A stretch of 64,000 nt of DNA. Source: Edaphochlamys debaryana. Its lineage: Eukaryota; Chlorophyta; Chlorophyceae; Chlamydomonadales. Below, in pieces: positions 33,601-45,217 of this stretch. The position numbers and the translations under genes were made by a program. The notes below the pieces were generated by a model. That model was not told the origin of the DNA. It saw only the letters and a list, made by a program, of their open reading frames with translations, and ran no database searches. Each line of letters opens with the position of its first letter. Position 1 is the stretch's first letter. The stretch lies in contig JAEHOE010000006.1 in the NCBI GenBank assembly GCA_016858145.1, positions 310,001-374,000 on the forward strand. The letters run 5' to 3'.

Positions 33601-36325
33601 ACAGCCCGCACCTCCGGGGGCGGTACTCGGAGGCGTGGCTGCCGTGGCCCAGCTTGCCGAACAGACCGCTGCCCCACGTGAACAGCAGCCCGCCCTCCGT
33701 GATGGCCGCCGTGTGGTAGGGCCCGCACGACACCGTCAGAACCTGTCCAGGAAGCACACAGCGGGCGTTGCCTCGGCGCTGAAGCGCTCCAGACGGCCCA
33801 TCTGTACCCGCCGCCATGTGCCGACGCACGCAGCCGCCGACCCACATCGCAGGCCCCGCACCTACAGCCCGTGGCGCCTAGTCAGCCCCCAGGAAAGCCC
33901 CAGGCCCGCACCCTGGCGTCCTCCCGCAGCCCCGGGAAGATGACGGGCATGGGCTCCGCCATGGGGAAGGCGTAGCCGTTGCCCAGCTGCCCCGCCTCGC
34001 CCGAGCCCCAGATGTAGAGCCGCATGTCGGCGCTGATGGCGGCCGTGGCGCCCTCGCCGCACGCCACCATGCGCACGCCCTTGCCCGACATGCGCGTCAC
34101 CAGGCGGGGCGAGGCCAGGTTGGTGCACAGCCCGTGGCCCAGGTTGCCGGCTGCGGGGGCAGGCGCCAGGTCGGCCAGCATTCGTCGGGCGGAACGCGGG
34201 ATCCCCTGCATCCTTTATCCCACCTGGCCCCCTAGCTGCCTCTGGCACATTCCGTCATCTATTGTTCCTCTGCCGCTACACCTGTACCGCAGCTGCTGGT
34301 CGTCGCCTCGCCCCAGAACGCCCTGGCCCCAGCCCCCCCGCCCCGGCCCCGGCCCGCTCACTGGCTCCGTAGCCCCACGTGTACAGCTCCCCCTTGCGCG
34401 TGATGAGCGCCGCGTGCCGGGGCGCGCAGGCCACCCGCACCACGTCCACGCTGCCCGCGTTCTGCACCAGCACCGGCACGCCGCTCTGCTGCCAGTCCCG
34501 CATCGCCTCGTGGTACAGGCTGGGCTGCAGGGGGCAACACGGGAAGGCAGGGCCCGGGGCAGGTCGGGACACGTGACGCGCCACGCTCTCCTCCTTCTGT
34601 ACCCGGCACCAGCACAAGCCCAACACAAGCCCCGGTATGCTGCTGTGTCCATGCGCTCGAGCCCGCACGCACCGGCGGCGCCTTGCCGGCCCACTCGTCT
34701 GTCTCGTGTGTCAGCAGGCTGCCCCACACGTACAGGTCACCCAGCTCCCGCCGGTCGCGGCGCGTGGGGGGCCCGGGCCCGCCGCCGGGCATGGCGCCCG
34801 TGCGCCCGCCAACCATGACGCTCAGGCCTGCAGGGTCCGAGAGGTCAAGGCAGGTGTTGAGGGAGGGCGGATCCCAGCACCCTGCAGGCCGTCACCCCGG
34901 TCGGCACCCCCCGGGCGTACCCGTCATGGGTTTGGCGGTCTTTGGCGTCTTGGTGGAGGGGCCCCGGTCGTCAGCGTATGAGGACCGCAGGGAGGGGATC
35001 TCCAGCGGCGGGGGCTGCATAGACTGCGAGGTAGGGCGAACGGCCCTATCCGTCAACCACTGCCCCGATCAGCGTCACATCAGCACCCCGCACATCATCG
35101 CCCCTCCACGGCACGGAAAGTGTGTCCCCGCCCGAAGCGCTCCCTGCGTGTGCAGCCGGGTCGCACCTGCTGCTGCATCTGGCGGGACGACTGCTGCATG
35201 GAGTTGGAGTAGGGCTGGTTGCCCTGCGCCAACTGCAGCTGCAGCGGCGTGGGCGCCGACCACATGTGCGGCGGGTAGTAACGGATGATCTGTACCCCCC
35301 AGAACCACATTTCAAAGTCGTACGAGTTGTTGCAGATCACATCCAGCGTCCTCTCGCTGCCTTTCCTGTGAGGTGGATGCCGGGGCAGGGCGAGGGGTAA
35401 GGCGCAGGGGTCTTGGGTCCACGCCTCCAAGCACCCCAAGATTGGCTTCCCCACAACCATAGCCCTCAGTCCTACAAACAAGTCACTCCCATTGATCAGA
35501 GCTGATCCAAGACAGCAGCTACCCCTCAGCGTCCCAACGAGCCACCCACTCGTCTTGATAGAAGATGGAGAAGGATAGCTTCGCCAGCTTTGGCTGCAGC
35601 AGCCGCCGGAACACCGGCGTCTCCTGACCCCGCTGCCATCGCGTGATGCAAGACAGCGGGATGCGGCGAACTTGGTTCTGTTGGGGAAAGCACACCGGGG
35701 CCGGGGGCGCGCCCAGTTCGAGGGTAGCGGTTGGGCCGCGCTTGGGCCGAGAAAGCACACCCCACCCCGGGCACGAAGTGCACCCCCGGGCTGCATCGCG
35801 ACGCCCCCAGCAGCTCCATAGACTCTGAAGCCCAAGCCACCTTTTTGGACTCCCACTGCAGCTCCAAATCATCGTTTGACAGCCGGAAGGGATGGTACTT
35901 TGGCGACCCAATCCGCCCATACTTGAGCAGCTCCGTGCCCTGTGGGCGATCCAGTGATGGCAGGTGGGTCGGAGGGCCTGGGAGCACGCGGCCTGGCCGA
36001 TCGCGCGCATACAGGGCCTTGCAGTCGCGCACCTTGCGGAGGAACGTGAGGACCTCCTCGTAGGGCTTAGGGCCCGACGGGAAGCCATTGACATACACAC
36101 CACCGCCCTCGTGCGTGGGACAGGGCAGGAGCTCCTGCGAACGCTTGAACAGGGTGAGCTGCCCATACTCACCCGCCCGCACAGCTTCCCCGTCCAAGAC
36201 TTTAACCACAGTCGCACAACCGCTGGATCACGCACCTCAGCGGTCGCCATCGCCCCAGTGCTCACAACTCAAGCGGTTTACCGCCTGAGCCTCCCGCTTG
36301 GAGGACGTGCTTTCATGCTGCGCAT
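24677..36325 (-). CDS. PH-RCC1-BRX domain protein (PRAF-like, without FYVE)
   Basis: Probably a large membrane- or scaffold-associated regulator. The same domain set defines plant PRAF/RLD proteins. Exons (minus): 36282-36325, 36033-36222, 35841-35939, 35523-35677, 35167-35365, 34921-35023, 34673-34827, 34362-34524, 33912-34150, 33612-33742, 33347-33436, 33001-33253, 32469-32778, 32017-32210, 31737-31865, 31517-31600, 31193-31351, 30389-31045, 30147-30241, 29657-29987, 29358-29477, 28962-29178, 27586-28832, 27094-27435, 26592-26909, 26016-26387, 25692-25838, 24677-25540; 2,468 residues. The PH domain starts near residue 79 (GTELLKYGRIGSPK..PFRLSND). RCC1 repeats run from about 290 to 925 (LYVWG, CGPYHTAAITEGGLLFTWGS, VACGWSMTVAL), split by an Ala-rich insert. 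A coiled coil lies near 1630-1650 and an acidic block near 1905-1950. The BRX domain is at about 2125-2182 (GVFITLRPP..LRFSRRVFS..QQWWAAHKAELYDVY). No FYVE zinc finger follows RCC1. The intron 31866-32016 uses a GC donor. The first exon and start are uncertain. Confidence 0.85.
31866..32016 (-). other. GC-AG intron in the PH-RCC1-BRX gene
   Basis: The donor reads CAG|GCGAGC. Using it joins HGIVQ to VACGWSMTVAL, a perfect RCC1-repeat register. The nearby GT alternative (GTGCAG, six bases upstream) would drop two residues and has a poor donor consensus. Confidence 0.6.
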
Positions 36326-36665
36326 ACTCCTTCAGCGCTCAAGCAAAAGATAGAGCTGCCAAAGCGATGCTATCGTTCAGGCGGAAGCAATTCGTTGTGT
36401 CAATTCGTCAAGTTGCATGTGCCGGGTAGCAGTGAACAGTGCTGGCGTCTGTAGGGAGCACGCATGTGGCCATACCGGTGGTTGGCGGTCGCCGGTGGCA
36501 CACCTTGGTGCGGATACCATCCGGGGCTCGGGTTGATGCAAGGGCTCCGGGCGTCGCGACGTGTGCTTCAGTTGTGCTGCCTATACTCGTTCAATTTGAC
36601 TCATTCTACAGCACACTCACACCAGAGCCGCCAATTTACCCGCTTGTCGTCGTCAACAGCCCAGC
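36326..36665. promoter_or_regulatory. Divergent intergenic promoter region
   Basis: About 340 bp separate the start codons of the PH-RCC1-BRX gene (minus) and plastid EF-P (plus), so both promoters and 5' UTRs must share it. I could not assign a TATA box. This extent depends on the uncertain first exon of the minus-strand gene. Confidence 0.45.
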
Positions 36666-37576
36666 ATGCAGGCCCTGCGCGCTCCCGCTGCCTTCCGGGT
36701 GGGCTCCGCCGCGCCCCGGCCCCAGATCCGCCCTCGCACGGCTGGCGTGGTGGTTCATGCCGGCACGGTATCCAGGTGAGCTCGTGGCTGCGGCTGGCCC
36801 ATGTCGAGCGTGGCTGCGAACGCGGCTGCGAGCGTTCCCGAGCAGCATACCTGGGCCGTGCATGTATACAAATTCCATTTCCCGTTGCTTGCGGGCTTCG
36901 TCGTCGCCCCACGGCGGTCGGTGCGGATACGCTGGGGTTAGGCCACACCCGCCACAAAGCCTGCCTGGCTCAACCCCCGTCGAACCCCCCCCCCCCCGTC
37001 TCGGCGCCCCACTGCGAACCCCCCACTCCCCCTCCCAGCAATGACTTTAAAAACGGCCTGACCGTCGAGATCGACAGCCAGCCCTACAAGGTCATTGAGT
37101 TCCTGCACGTCAAGCCGGGCAAGGGCGCTGCCTTCGTGCGCTCCAAGCTCAAGAACTTCCTTACCGGCGGCGTGGTCGAGAAGACCTTCCGCGCGGGTGA
37201 GATGCTCAACACCGCCGACATCCAGAAGCGCGACGGCCAGTACACGTACTCGGAGGGCGAGGAGTACGTGTTCATGGACACGGAGACGTACGAGGAGACG
37301 CGGCTGAAGCGGGACGACTGGGCCAACTACCTGAAGGAGGGCACCATCGTGGCGCTGCTCTTCTACAACGGCAAGGTCATCTCGGTGGACGTGCCGCAGT
37401 TCATGGACCTCAAGGTGGTGGCCACCTCGCCCAACGTCAAGGGCAACACCGTGTCGGGCGGCTCCAAGCCCGCCACGCTCGAGACGGGCGCCGTGGTCAA
37501 CGTGCCGCTCTTCATCAACGAGGGCGAGACCATCAAGATCGACACCCGGACCGGCGGCTACCTGTCCCGCACGTAG
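36666..37576 (+). CDS. Elongation factor P, chloroplast-targeted
   Basis: EF-P binds ribosomes between the P and E sites and relieves stalling at consecutive prolines. This copy should act on plastid ribosomes. Two exons, 36666-36775 and 37039-37576, with a GT-AG intron, give 215 residues. Residues 1-37 (MQALRAPAAFRVGSAAPRPQ and onward) are Ala/Arg/Pro-rich without acidic residues, as in an algal transit peptide. From NDFKNG at 38 the protein is bacterial-type: an N-terminal domain with the tip loop KPGKG (Lys65), an OB domain with YVFMDTETYEE, and a C-terminal domain ending DTRTGGYLSRT. The Lys is where beta-lysylation occurs in some bacteria; whether it is modified here is unknown. Intron-free extension upstream of 36666 is unlikely to be coding. 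It is divergent from the PH-RCC1-BRX gene. Confidence 0.95.
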
Positions 37577-38002
37577 AGCGGGCGCGGTGGCTTTCGGGGG
37601 GATGTGGGTCGGGTCGGGTGGTGTGATGTGGGTCACAGGATAGCTCGGAAGCAGGCAGCTGCAGGGGTAACGCGGTGGTGGGCTCGCTTTGGAGGGGCGC
37701 CGCTGCAAACCCAGTTGTGTCACTTTCTGGGCGCTGAGGTTGGCCGAACCTAGCGGCAGCCATGCGTAGTTGGGTCAGCTGTGCTCGGATGAAATCTGCC
37801 TTTACGAAACAGGTTTCCGGCCGGCGCACTGGCCTGGTTTTGGTGGGGGTCGGGTTGACGTGCATTTGCACGGGCTGACGAGGGACGGACTTGACCGAAC
37901 TTGCTGCTGGTGGGCAGCTTAACAAGACTGATGCGGTAATGGTGTCGAAGATGCTGGACTGACGATAAGACGAACGCGGATCCTCCGCATGCTCTCTTGC
38001 GC

Positions 38003-38007
38003 TGTAA
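38003..38007 (+). promoter_or_regulatory. Candidate polyadenylation signal for EF-P
   Basis: This is the first TGTAA that I noticed downstream of the EF-P stop, in context GCGCTGTAAGG. Confidence 0.4.
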
Positions 38008-38438
38008 GGTGCGGGTGACGAGCACTTACTTCCCTTACAGCCCAGGCCGTAGTGCAGGTCTGAGCGCAACGCTGCTGAGGCGTTGCCAAGGGGGGAGCGC
38101 GGGAACTGCACCAAGCCACCAACTACCGGCAACAGCGCCTGTTGAACTGCCAAGTCAGAAGCGAGCAAGCAACCGACGTAGGTATGAAATCCTCTCGTGC
38201 CCAGCAGTCGCCCTGCCGTGCGCCAGATCAAGCGGAGGGCTCCTCCACTGCACCAATCAAGCCCGTGCATCATCCTGCGAATGCTAGTCATCTCAGGGAC
38301 AGCTGCTTCTGTCGCACGCTCCCATCGATATATCGGTACAAGTACAAGTTGATCACCTGAGCCACATCACGACCAGCAGCTTCCACACCGCGGGATGACC
38401 CCGGCCACTCGACCTCACCATCACCACCACCACGAGCG

Positions 38439-38443
38439 TTACA
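38439..38443 (-). promoter_or_regulatory. Candidate polyadenylation signal for the CRAL-TRIO gene
   Basis: TGTAA on the minus strand, about 346 nt past the stop codon. Confidence 0.35.
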
Positions 38444-38788
38444 ACACACGCCTACATTCATGCCTGCGATCACTGTTTCCCCTCAGCCTTCGCCCCCGCC
38501 CCTCTGCCCCCCTCGCCCCGTGTCTCGCTGACCCAGCGCCGCTCGCCGCGGCTTTCTCGGGGCTTTCCTTCGGTGGAGCCGGCTCGCCAGCCCCGCTTGG
38601 TGCACCGACGCGCGGAGCAGCCCGGGGTTACTCTAGGGGGGGACTTTCAGCCTGGAAGCCACTTTCGGCGGAAGGGTACCCCGTTCACAGGCACAGGCAT
38701 TCTGCGTCGGCCAACATAATGCGACGCCAGTCACCGCGGCACTACGCCCCGTTGTCTATGATAACCCAGCGCCGCCGCCTGCTCCGCC

Positions 38789-40652
38789 TCACATGGGCGT
38801 CGGCAGCCCGGGCACGTTGTTGATCTCCTTGGTCGCCACCACTCCGTAGTCCATGAGCGGCTGGTCCTCCAGGATGGCGTCGTGCTCCGCCACGAAGTCC
38901 GGCACCGCGAACTGCTTCTGCAGCGGGCAAGCCACCGGATGCGCGTTAGCAGGCGTGACAGGACTTCGGGTCGATCGGCACGGGCTACGGCAGCTGAAAC
39001 CAGGTTGGAGGCTGGCCGCAGAGGAGCTTGCACAGCAATGCGGCTAGCTACCCTGCCTTAATAAAACGCAAGGCACCCAGCACCTGGCAGGCCCACGCGG
39101 GGTGCGGGGGCTCACCTTGGGCAGGTGGTCCCACAGGAACTCTACGCGGGAGATCCAGGCCACCTTGCTCCACAGCGCCTCGCTGAACAGCGGCACCAGC
39201 GCGGAGGCGGCCATCCACAGCGGCAGGTCGCAATGGACCACGTAAAGCCGGTGCAGGCGCTCGCGGTACTTGGATGGCAGCCTGCGGACCAAGGAGTGCG
39301 GCAGGGGCTGAGCAGTGGCGCTGCAGGTCGGGCATGGTCAAGGTTGTAGCAGCGTGCAGGTTGTAAGGAAAGCGATGACGGTCAGCTGGTCACCAGCTGG
39401 CAGCTGGCCGTACGGCTCGGCAGGTGCACACAGCCACACCAGCATCCACGGGCGCTCCAAGCCGCAGCCTGCCCGCGGGAGTGGCTGGGGAGTGGCTGCC
39501 GGGCGTGGCTGCGGCGCCTCGAGACAATCGCCTCACTCTCTGCGAAGTGCTATGACCGAAGCGGCCCCATTGACTCTCCCAAACCCATAGCTCAACACCC
39601 GCGGCAGGCGGCGCACATAGACATAGGCACAGACCATAGACATGGCCGCTGCCTTGGCCTTTCTCATGGCCGCACCCTTTCGCCCATCCGCCGCTCACCG
39701 CTCGTACGTGCGCCAAAGCCACGCCAGGCTGGGGCCTGCACGGCAAGGTGGTGGGGAGAATGTAAGGGGCGTGGCCAGCCGGGGCAGGAGCAGGCCAAGA
39801 GGAGCCCCACGCTGGAGCCCCCGGAATCCCTCTACCCCTGACCCCTGCGCCCGGGCTCACAGTTCCGCCAATAGCTGCTCTGAGTGTGGAACCAGACGAT
39901 GCTGTAAGGCTCGTCCACGATCGAGTCTAACCGGGTGATCAGGTATCTGCAGGCAGGGCATGGCAGCAAGTCATCAGTGTCCGCACTGGGCCAAGCCCTG
40001 GCCGGACAGCTGCGATAGCCATAACGGGTAGGTTTCCTGGGAGTGCCCCACCCGCACCTGTACACGCGGTCCAGCTTGAGCACCTTGGCGGGGTAGTTGC
40101 GCGCCACCACCACCACCAGGCGTCGGCCGTCGTTGTCGTGCCCCCTGCGCAGCGCAGGCGCCGGGAGGCCGCTCAGCTCACGCCTCTGCGCTCAGCCCCG
40201 CCCAGCGCCGCCCCGCCCCCCCCCCCGCTCCGCCTGGCTTTCACCCCCTGCTGTCCCCCACGTATTAGACCGGTCCCTCCAGCGTCCCCCCTCGACTCAC
40301 CGCACTTGAAGGAACTCCAGCTGGTCCAGGTCAGAGAAGTCCTCCTCCGCACACGCCGAGAGCTCCGTGGCGTAAGCTTGCTCAGCCTACGCGCGAGCAG
40401 ACGCGGGCGTCCCCCGTCACATGCCCGCGCTTGTACTGTAGAAGTCGGGTGAAGCGACAGTCCCACAGTCCACAGTCCCAGTGTTCTACGCAACGCTTGG
40501 CAACCACACGCATCCGAGTTTCCGCACCGCACCCGCAACGCAGCCTGGGCTCTTCGCTGGTGCATTATGCGCCCGATGAAGCCCAGCGATGAAGGCGTGG
40601 GCTGCTCTGGAGTCGCAACTGCGACTGACCCCGCGTGGTCCTCCTCTGCCAT
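38789..40652 (-). CDS. Divergent CRAL-TRIO (Sec14-like, CRAL_TRIO_2) domain protein
   Basis: Probably a small lipid-binding or membrane-associated protein of the divergent CRAL/TRIO group, which also includes GDAP2/BNIP2-type domains. The ligand is unknown. Exons (minus): 40533-40652, 40301-40386, 40058-40144, 39861-39946, 39699-39735, 39116-39281 and 38789-38917. Phases agree and give 236 residues. After a 40-residue leader the domain shows GHDNDGRRLVVVVARNYPAK, then LDRVYRYLITRLDSIVDEPY, the aromatic stretch SIVWFHTQSSYWRN, and WLWRTYERLPSKYRERL, followed by LYVVHCDLPLWM. That last run is typical of the lipid-pocket beta strand and gate helix. The C-terminus DFVAEHDAILEDQP is also family-like. 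Exon 5 is only 37 nt, and the intron before exon 2 ends in TAG. No other domain is present. Function beyond the fold is not inferable. Confidence 0.8.
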
Positions 40653-41548
40653 TGCTGCTAAGTGGCAACTAGCAGGCGGATTAGCGTTCAGATGTCGTGC
40701 AGAAGGAGTAGAACGCTTAGGGGCTAGGAGAGCACACGTTGCCAAGTCTGGCGAGGCGAGGTGCGTAGGTGCGACTCGAGGTGAGCTGAAGCGCGTCGAG
40801 GACGAGAGGAGGTGAGCAGAATCGAACGTGTGGATTACAACGGAAGCGTGAGAAATGGGAGGCGTTACGATTGACATGCATGTGCGACAGGCTCCCCAGA
40901 CCCCAGCCTTGCTGCTTGTGTGCTGCGCGGGGGCTATGCCCGCCTCCCCAGACCCCAGCTCGGTCTTCCCGCCACGTCCCGCCCCCAGGGCCTCTCCGCC
41001 ACGGCCAACTCCCCCTCCTGCTTGCATCGCGCCAGAACACTCCCGATAGTACATGCGATAACATGATCCCAACACATGGGTCGATAGGGTCCACATGACA
41101 TAAACCGTGGCCACCCACAGCCTCGCCCCCACCGACGGCCCCCACCGTCCGTCCGCCCAAGTGCACCGCGGCGCGCGCTTCACGACGTGTACACAGACCG
41201 CAGCATGCGCGTCAGATGAATAACCATCAGACCACTCCCGTTACCGGAAGGCGCCCTAGAATCTGGGGCAACTGACCCCACACACACCGGAGCCGCGGCT
41301 TGCGGCCCAAAGCAGTTGCATACCACCATCGGTATTAGAGCAATACATCTCCAAACTTGTCACAACGCACTTGCATATACGCCCCCCCATCAGGTAGTGC
41401 TGCACGTGGTTACACCGTGTCGCTTGTGCCTTAGCTCAGTCACCTTCTTGCTTCGAGCTCACCCACCACCTTGCAATCCATCGAGGCCGGTTCACCGTCC
41501 GCGCCGCCCTCCCTCCCTCGTCCTGCCTGCGCGCCTCCTCTCTTGAGC
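40653..41548. other. Intergenic region upstream of the CRAL-TRIO gene
   Basis: No gene is supported. It should contain the CRAL-TRIO promoter on the right side of its ATG, and the 3' UTR of exchanger copy A. Confidence 0.45.
41410..41414 (-). promoter_or_regulatory. Candidate polyadenylation signal for exchanger copy A
   Basis: TGTAA on the minus strand, about 135 nt after the stop of copy A. Confidence 0.4.
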
Positions 41549-44413
41549 TCACTTGAAGAAGTAGGCGAGCGAGATGAGCACGTACAGCGCAATCAGCTGC
41601 ACGCCCAGCAGCCAGTGGGACGTGGCGCCGGCGGTCACGAAGTTGGTCTGGAGGGGACAGCGAAGGACGGAAGGGGAAGGGCGTTCAAGCGACCGGGGTA
41701 AGACATGACACGGCATAGCACGGCCCTGCAGCAAGGGAGGCCCCCGCCTCCAGCTGCCCCCACCTGCGCCACTGAGAGCATGAGCGCCATGGCGGAGAAG
41801 GGGTCGAACGACAGAGTGAAGGGGTGGCCTGCGGGGAAGAAGACGAGGCAAGTCTCGAGCACGGAGCCAGGGCACAGGCCCTCAGGTACAGGCCCTTCCC
41901 AAACGCCCCCTCACCCGTGGCCCAGCCGACCACCACGGCGAAGGGCACGGCGAAGAGAGCCACCTGGATGGACGAGCCGATGGCAACACCCATGGACCTG
42001 CGGGCGGGGGGCACGCGGTCACCAAGGTCACAGGTCGAGGCCCGCCTTTCCCGTTCCCCTGTCCGCTGCTTGCCGTTTCCCTCGGCCCGCCACTCACAGG
42101 TCCATCTTGTTCTTGGTCGCCACGATGACGGCCGTCATGTGCTCGCACGCGTTGCCGGCGATGGGCAGGATGATGGTGCCCAGGAAGGCCTCGCCCAGGC
42201 CCGAGCTGGGGGGGGGCAGGAGCAAGAGAGTCGGTGCGCGGCGACAGAGCGCCCAGGACGACCAGCAAGCCGCTGGCCATCCATCTGCCCGCCTGCGGTC
42301 CCCGTCTTGCCCTCAGTCCCTCACCTCTTGCTGAACTCCTCCAGGGACGAGGTAAGGAACTCGCTGGCCATGGCCACCACGACGGTGATGGCCGTGAGCA
42401 TGGCCACGCTGGTGAACAGGGTCATCATGGGCTCCTGCGCCTCGCCCTCCTCATTCGGCTCGTCCTGCAACGGACAGATGGCAGATGGCAGATGCTGATT
42501 GCATGAGAGCACTGGAGCGCGCAGTGCAAGCGGCGGCTGCCATGCCAGAGAGCCCAGTGTACGCCCACGCCAGCCCACCTCGAACAGGTCTGTGTGCGTG
42601 TAGAGCTGGAAGCCCAGGTAGCAGGCGTAGCTGCGGGGGAGTGAGGCAGGGGGGAGTCAGGCAGCGGAGGAGGAAGACCGCGACTGCCGCATCCTGGCCA
42701 CGCACCATATGAGCAGGATGACCGCGGTGCCGCGGCTGATGCCCAGCACCACCTCCTGGGGGTTGTGGTCCGCCCCGCCGCCGAACAGCAGACCGGCGCC
42801 GGTGGGGATCAGGAAGCCCAGAGCCGCCAGGAACAGGAGGGACCTGAGCAAGGCAAGGGGTTGGGCAGAAGGTGGTTGCGTGAGACACTGTCCCCAACCC
42901 ACTCCTTAGCCCCCGACCCCCGCTCACCCAGACGCCTGGTTGCCGGTGGCATTGAACCTCTGCGTTTTGTTGTACAGACCGCCGAAGAAGAATGAGCAGC
43001 CTGAGGAGGTGCAGACAAGTTGCCGCTGACTGTTGGTTGAGTGGGTGCTGCTTGAGCTAACGTTCTTACTGTGCTTTGCTCCCTCGCTTACCCAGGACGA
43101 GCAGCAGGTTGGACAGGATGGAGCCCAGCAAGCTTGCCGCGACCACCCCGTACAGGCCGTTCAGCAGCGCCGCCACAGACAGAATGATCTCCACAATGTT
43201 GCCGAACGTGGCCTGCGGTGTTGGGCGGAAGATGCGAGGGTGGTATTGGTCGCCCCTTGAGCTCAATCCCTGATGCCGCTCAGCAAGGCCTCCTTGCCCC
43301 GCCCGCGCTCACGTTGATGAGGCCTCCGATGACGCTGCCGTACCGCAGCGCCAGGTCCTCCGTCACGTCGCCCAGCACCAGGGCCAGTGGGATGAGCGCC
43401 AGGAAGTTCTGGGGACGGGACGAGGGAAGGGGCGCAGTGGTGGCTGGAACGACAAGAGAAGGGGCGGGCACGGGCTGTTCAGACTTGGCGAAGGGTGCCT
43501 CCGTTTGGCGTCACCCGTCTTAAGGCCCAAAGCGCAAGTGCTCCGCTCCCTCGCATGCGAGGACGGTGCGCTTCAGCTCTCACCAGGGAGAAAACCCACG
43601 CCGCATCCCATTTGAGGTACCCCGCTGCCAGGCCGAGCGGCACCGCCACGAGGAGTACGTTCATCCAGTTGGAGAGGATCTCCTTCAGGGCTTGCAGATC
43701 GCTCTTCCACCACGCAGGTGGGACCTGCGCGGCGAGGAAAATGGGCCCTGCTTAGCAAGGGCTGTTGAGGTAGGGCCTGCAGAAGACCGGTGAGTTCACA
43801 GCGCCTCACCGGGGGCCTCCGCATGGTCATGCTCCGGCACTGCCCGAAGGCTGCCCGCCGGGACTCGGCCTCCGCGATGGCAGCTGCTCGCTGGGGATCT
43901 ACGACTCCGTTCTCCGCCTCCTCCACCAAGGGCTGAGTCTCGCCATCTGCTGTGGGCGGGAAAGGGGACGGGAGCCCGTCACGTGGGGTTTGGTGACGCC
44001 GGCGTAGAGGGCAGTGCGGTATGTTTTTGGCTTCAGGTTTGTGCCAGAGAGGAGCTTGCGGGTCCGTCGGGCAAGCCGGCCGGGCGAAGACGCCATCCAT
44101 CACAATGTGGGCCCCCCTGAGCTCCAGACCACGCATGTCAGCTTGTGTGACAGCTTTATGGCGTGTGGAGTGCTAAAGGCAAAGTATGCCGACCACACTG
44201 GGTCGCGCAAGAAAAGTCAACGACTCCAGCATTTCGGCAGCTCCGCGCCCCCCCGGTCTCAGAATGTAGCTAGTGGCCTGTATTACCGCGTTCTTGCAAC
44301 ACTCGGTGCTCACCTGCCTCCTCCGCCTCGCGCTGCGCCCGTCGCCGCGCGGCGAGCACTTGCAGACGCGACGCCGCACGGACGACGGTGAAAGCTTTTG
44401 TGCGGTCAAGCAT
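41549..44413 (-). CDS. Cation/H+ exchanger, CAX/VCX type, copy A
   Basis: Predicted to move Ca2+ or other divalent cations into the vacuole or acidocalcisome in exchange for H+. Exons (minus): 44314-44413, 43810-43946, 43584-43724, 43313-43408, 43092-43212, 42928-43000, 42706-42843, 42579-42630, 42325-42464, 42098-42205, 41915-41997, 41764-41828, 41549-41647; 450 residues. A soluble N-terminus is followed by many hydrophobic helices. The first alpha-repeat is GNIVEIIL (Gly162, Asn163, Glu166) leading to [14 protein letters not shown]. The second is [15 protein letters not shown] (Asn351, Glu354) leading to [17 protein letters not shown]. Between them lies an acidic stretch, [12 protein letters not shown]. 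The usual first motif is GNATE, so Ala-Thr is replaced by Ile-Val while Asn and Glu remain. It ends with a hydrophobic helix, [17 protein letters not shown]. Copy B lies head-to-tail upstream. Confidence 0.9.
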
Positions 44414-45217
44414 GTTGCTGCGTGTGAAAGCTACACGGTATGGTTGCGTGGCATTCGCTGCACAGGATTGTCGGGGTTAACTCAGTCCAGAACCACAGAG
44501 ACGTGTATGCAGCTGCAAGGAGCTAGCTGTCTCAGGCAAGTCAACACATGCGGAGGCGGTGGGGAGGTTTGGACAAGTGTGGCTGGCGGTCTGACGCTCC
44601 GTACAAGTGCAGGGGTGTTTGCCCCTGCGCCTCTCCCGGCGCACAGGTCCATCGCCCGAGCCCGCTCCCCGCCAAAGGAATGATCAAAGGAACACGCCCA
44701 CAGAGGATACCAGCTCGGGGTACGGGTGCTTAACTGGAGCAACAGCTAAGCCCCAGTGCGCATGCAGGAGACCCCCGGTAGGCATGCATCCCACCCTTGC
44801 TTGCTTCTCTTGCTTCTCACGTGGTCCGGTGTGGTCTTGTCAAGCCGCCCCCCCCTAACCACATAGCATGGCATCGTCTATCTTGCATGACCTTCGGACC
44901 TTGCAAGCCCCCCGGCGCCCTTGCGAGCGCTTGCGCCTGCCGCCACACCGTCCACACAAGTAAGACACCGCAGTTCTGCCACTCCCCAGCAATCCCTTTG
45001 GCCCACGGCCCGTATGGGAGTTCACGGCGGATGCCCTTGTCCGTGTAACAACGACAACAACCGCGCGCCTTGGGTCTGCCCAGCCATAGCTATACGTGCT
45101 GCTTCATGCGCACCCACCTACTGGAATCTACCGTACTCCGGCTCTGCTTCTTGCAATCCGACATTGTCAGTCCGCACAGCTTCACTTTGCCATGCCTGCG
45201 CGCCTCCTCTCTTGAGC
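44414..45217. other. Spacer between the two exchanger copies
   Basis: No gene is supported. It should carry the promoter of copy A and the 3' UTR of copy B. Duplicated sequence begins at about 45195 here, matching about 41525 after copy A (TGCCTGCGCGCCTCCTCTCT at both places), so the duplication breakpoint lies just past the stop codons. Confidence 0.5.

Larger units (their letters stand above)
37577..38788. other. Convergent intergenic region
   Basis: The two flanking genes end toward each other, so this should hold two 3' UTRs. I see no additional gene. TGTAA occurs at 38003-38007 on the plus strand (about 430 nt after the EF-P stop) and at 38439-38443 on the minus strand (about 346 nt after the CRAL-TRIO stop). 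Confidence 0.5.

Noticed and set aside
36250..36264. MATAEVRDPAV start for the PH-RCC1-BRX gene
   Set aside because: That frame does not lead into the PH domain. The frame that does needs an upstream exon, for which 36282-36325 fits in phase.
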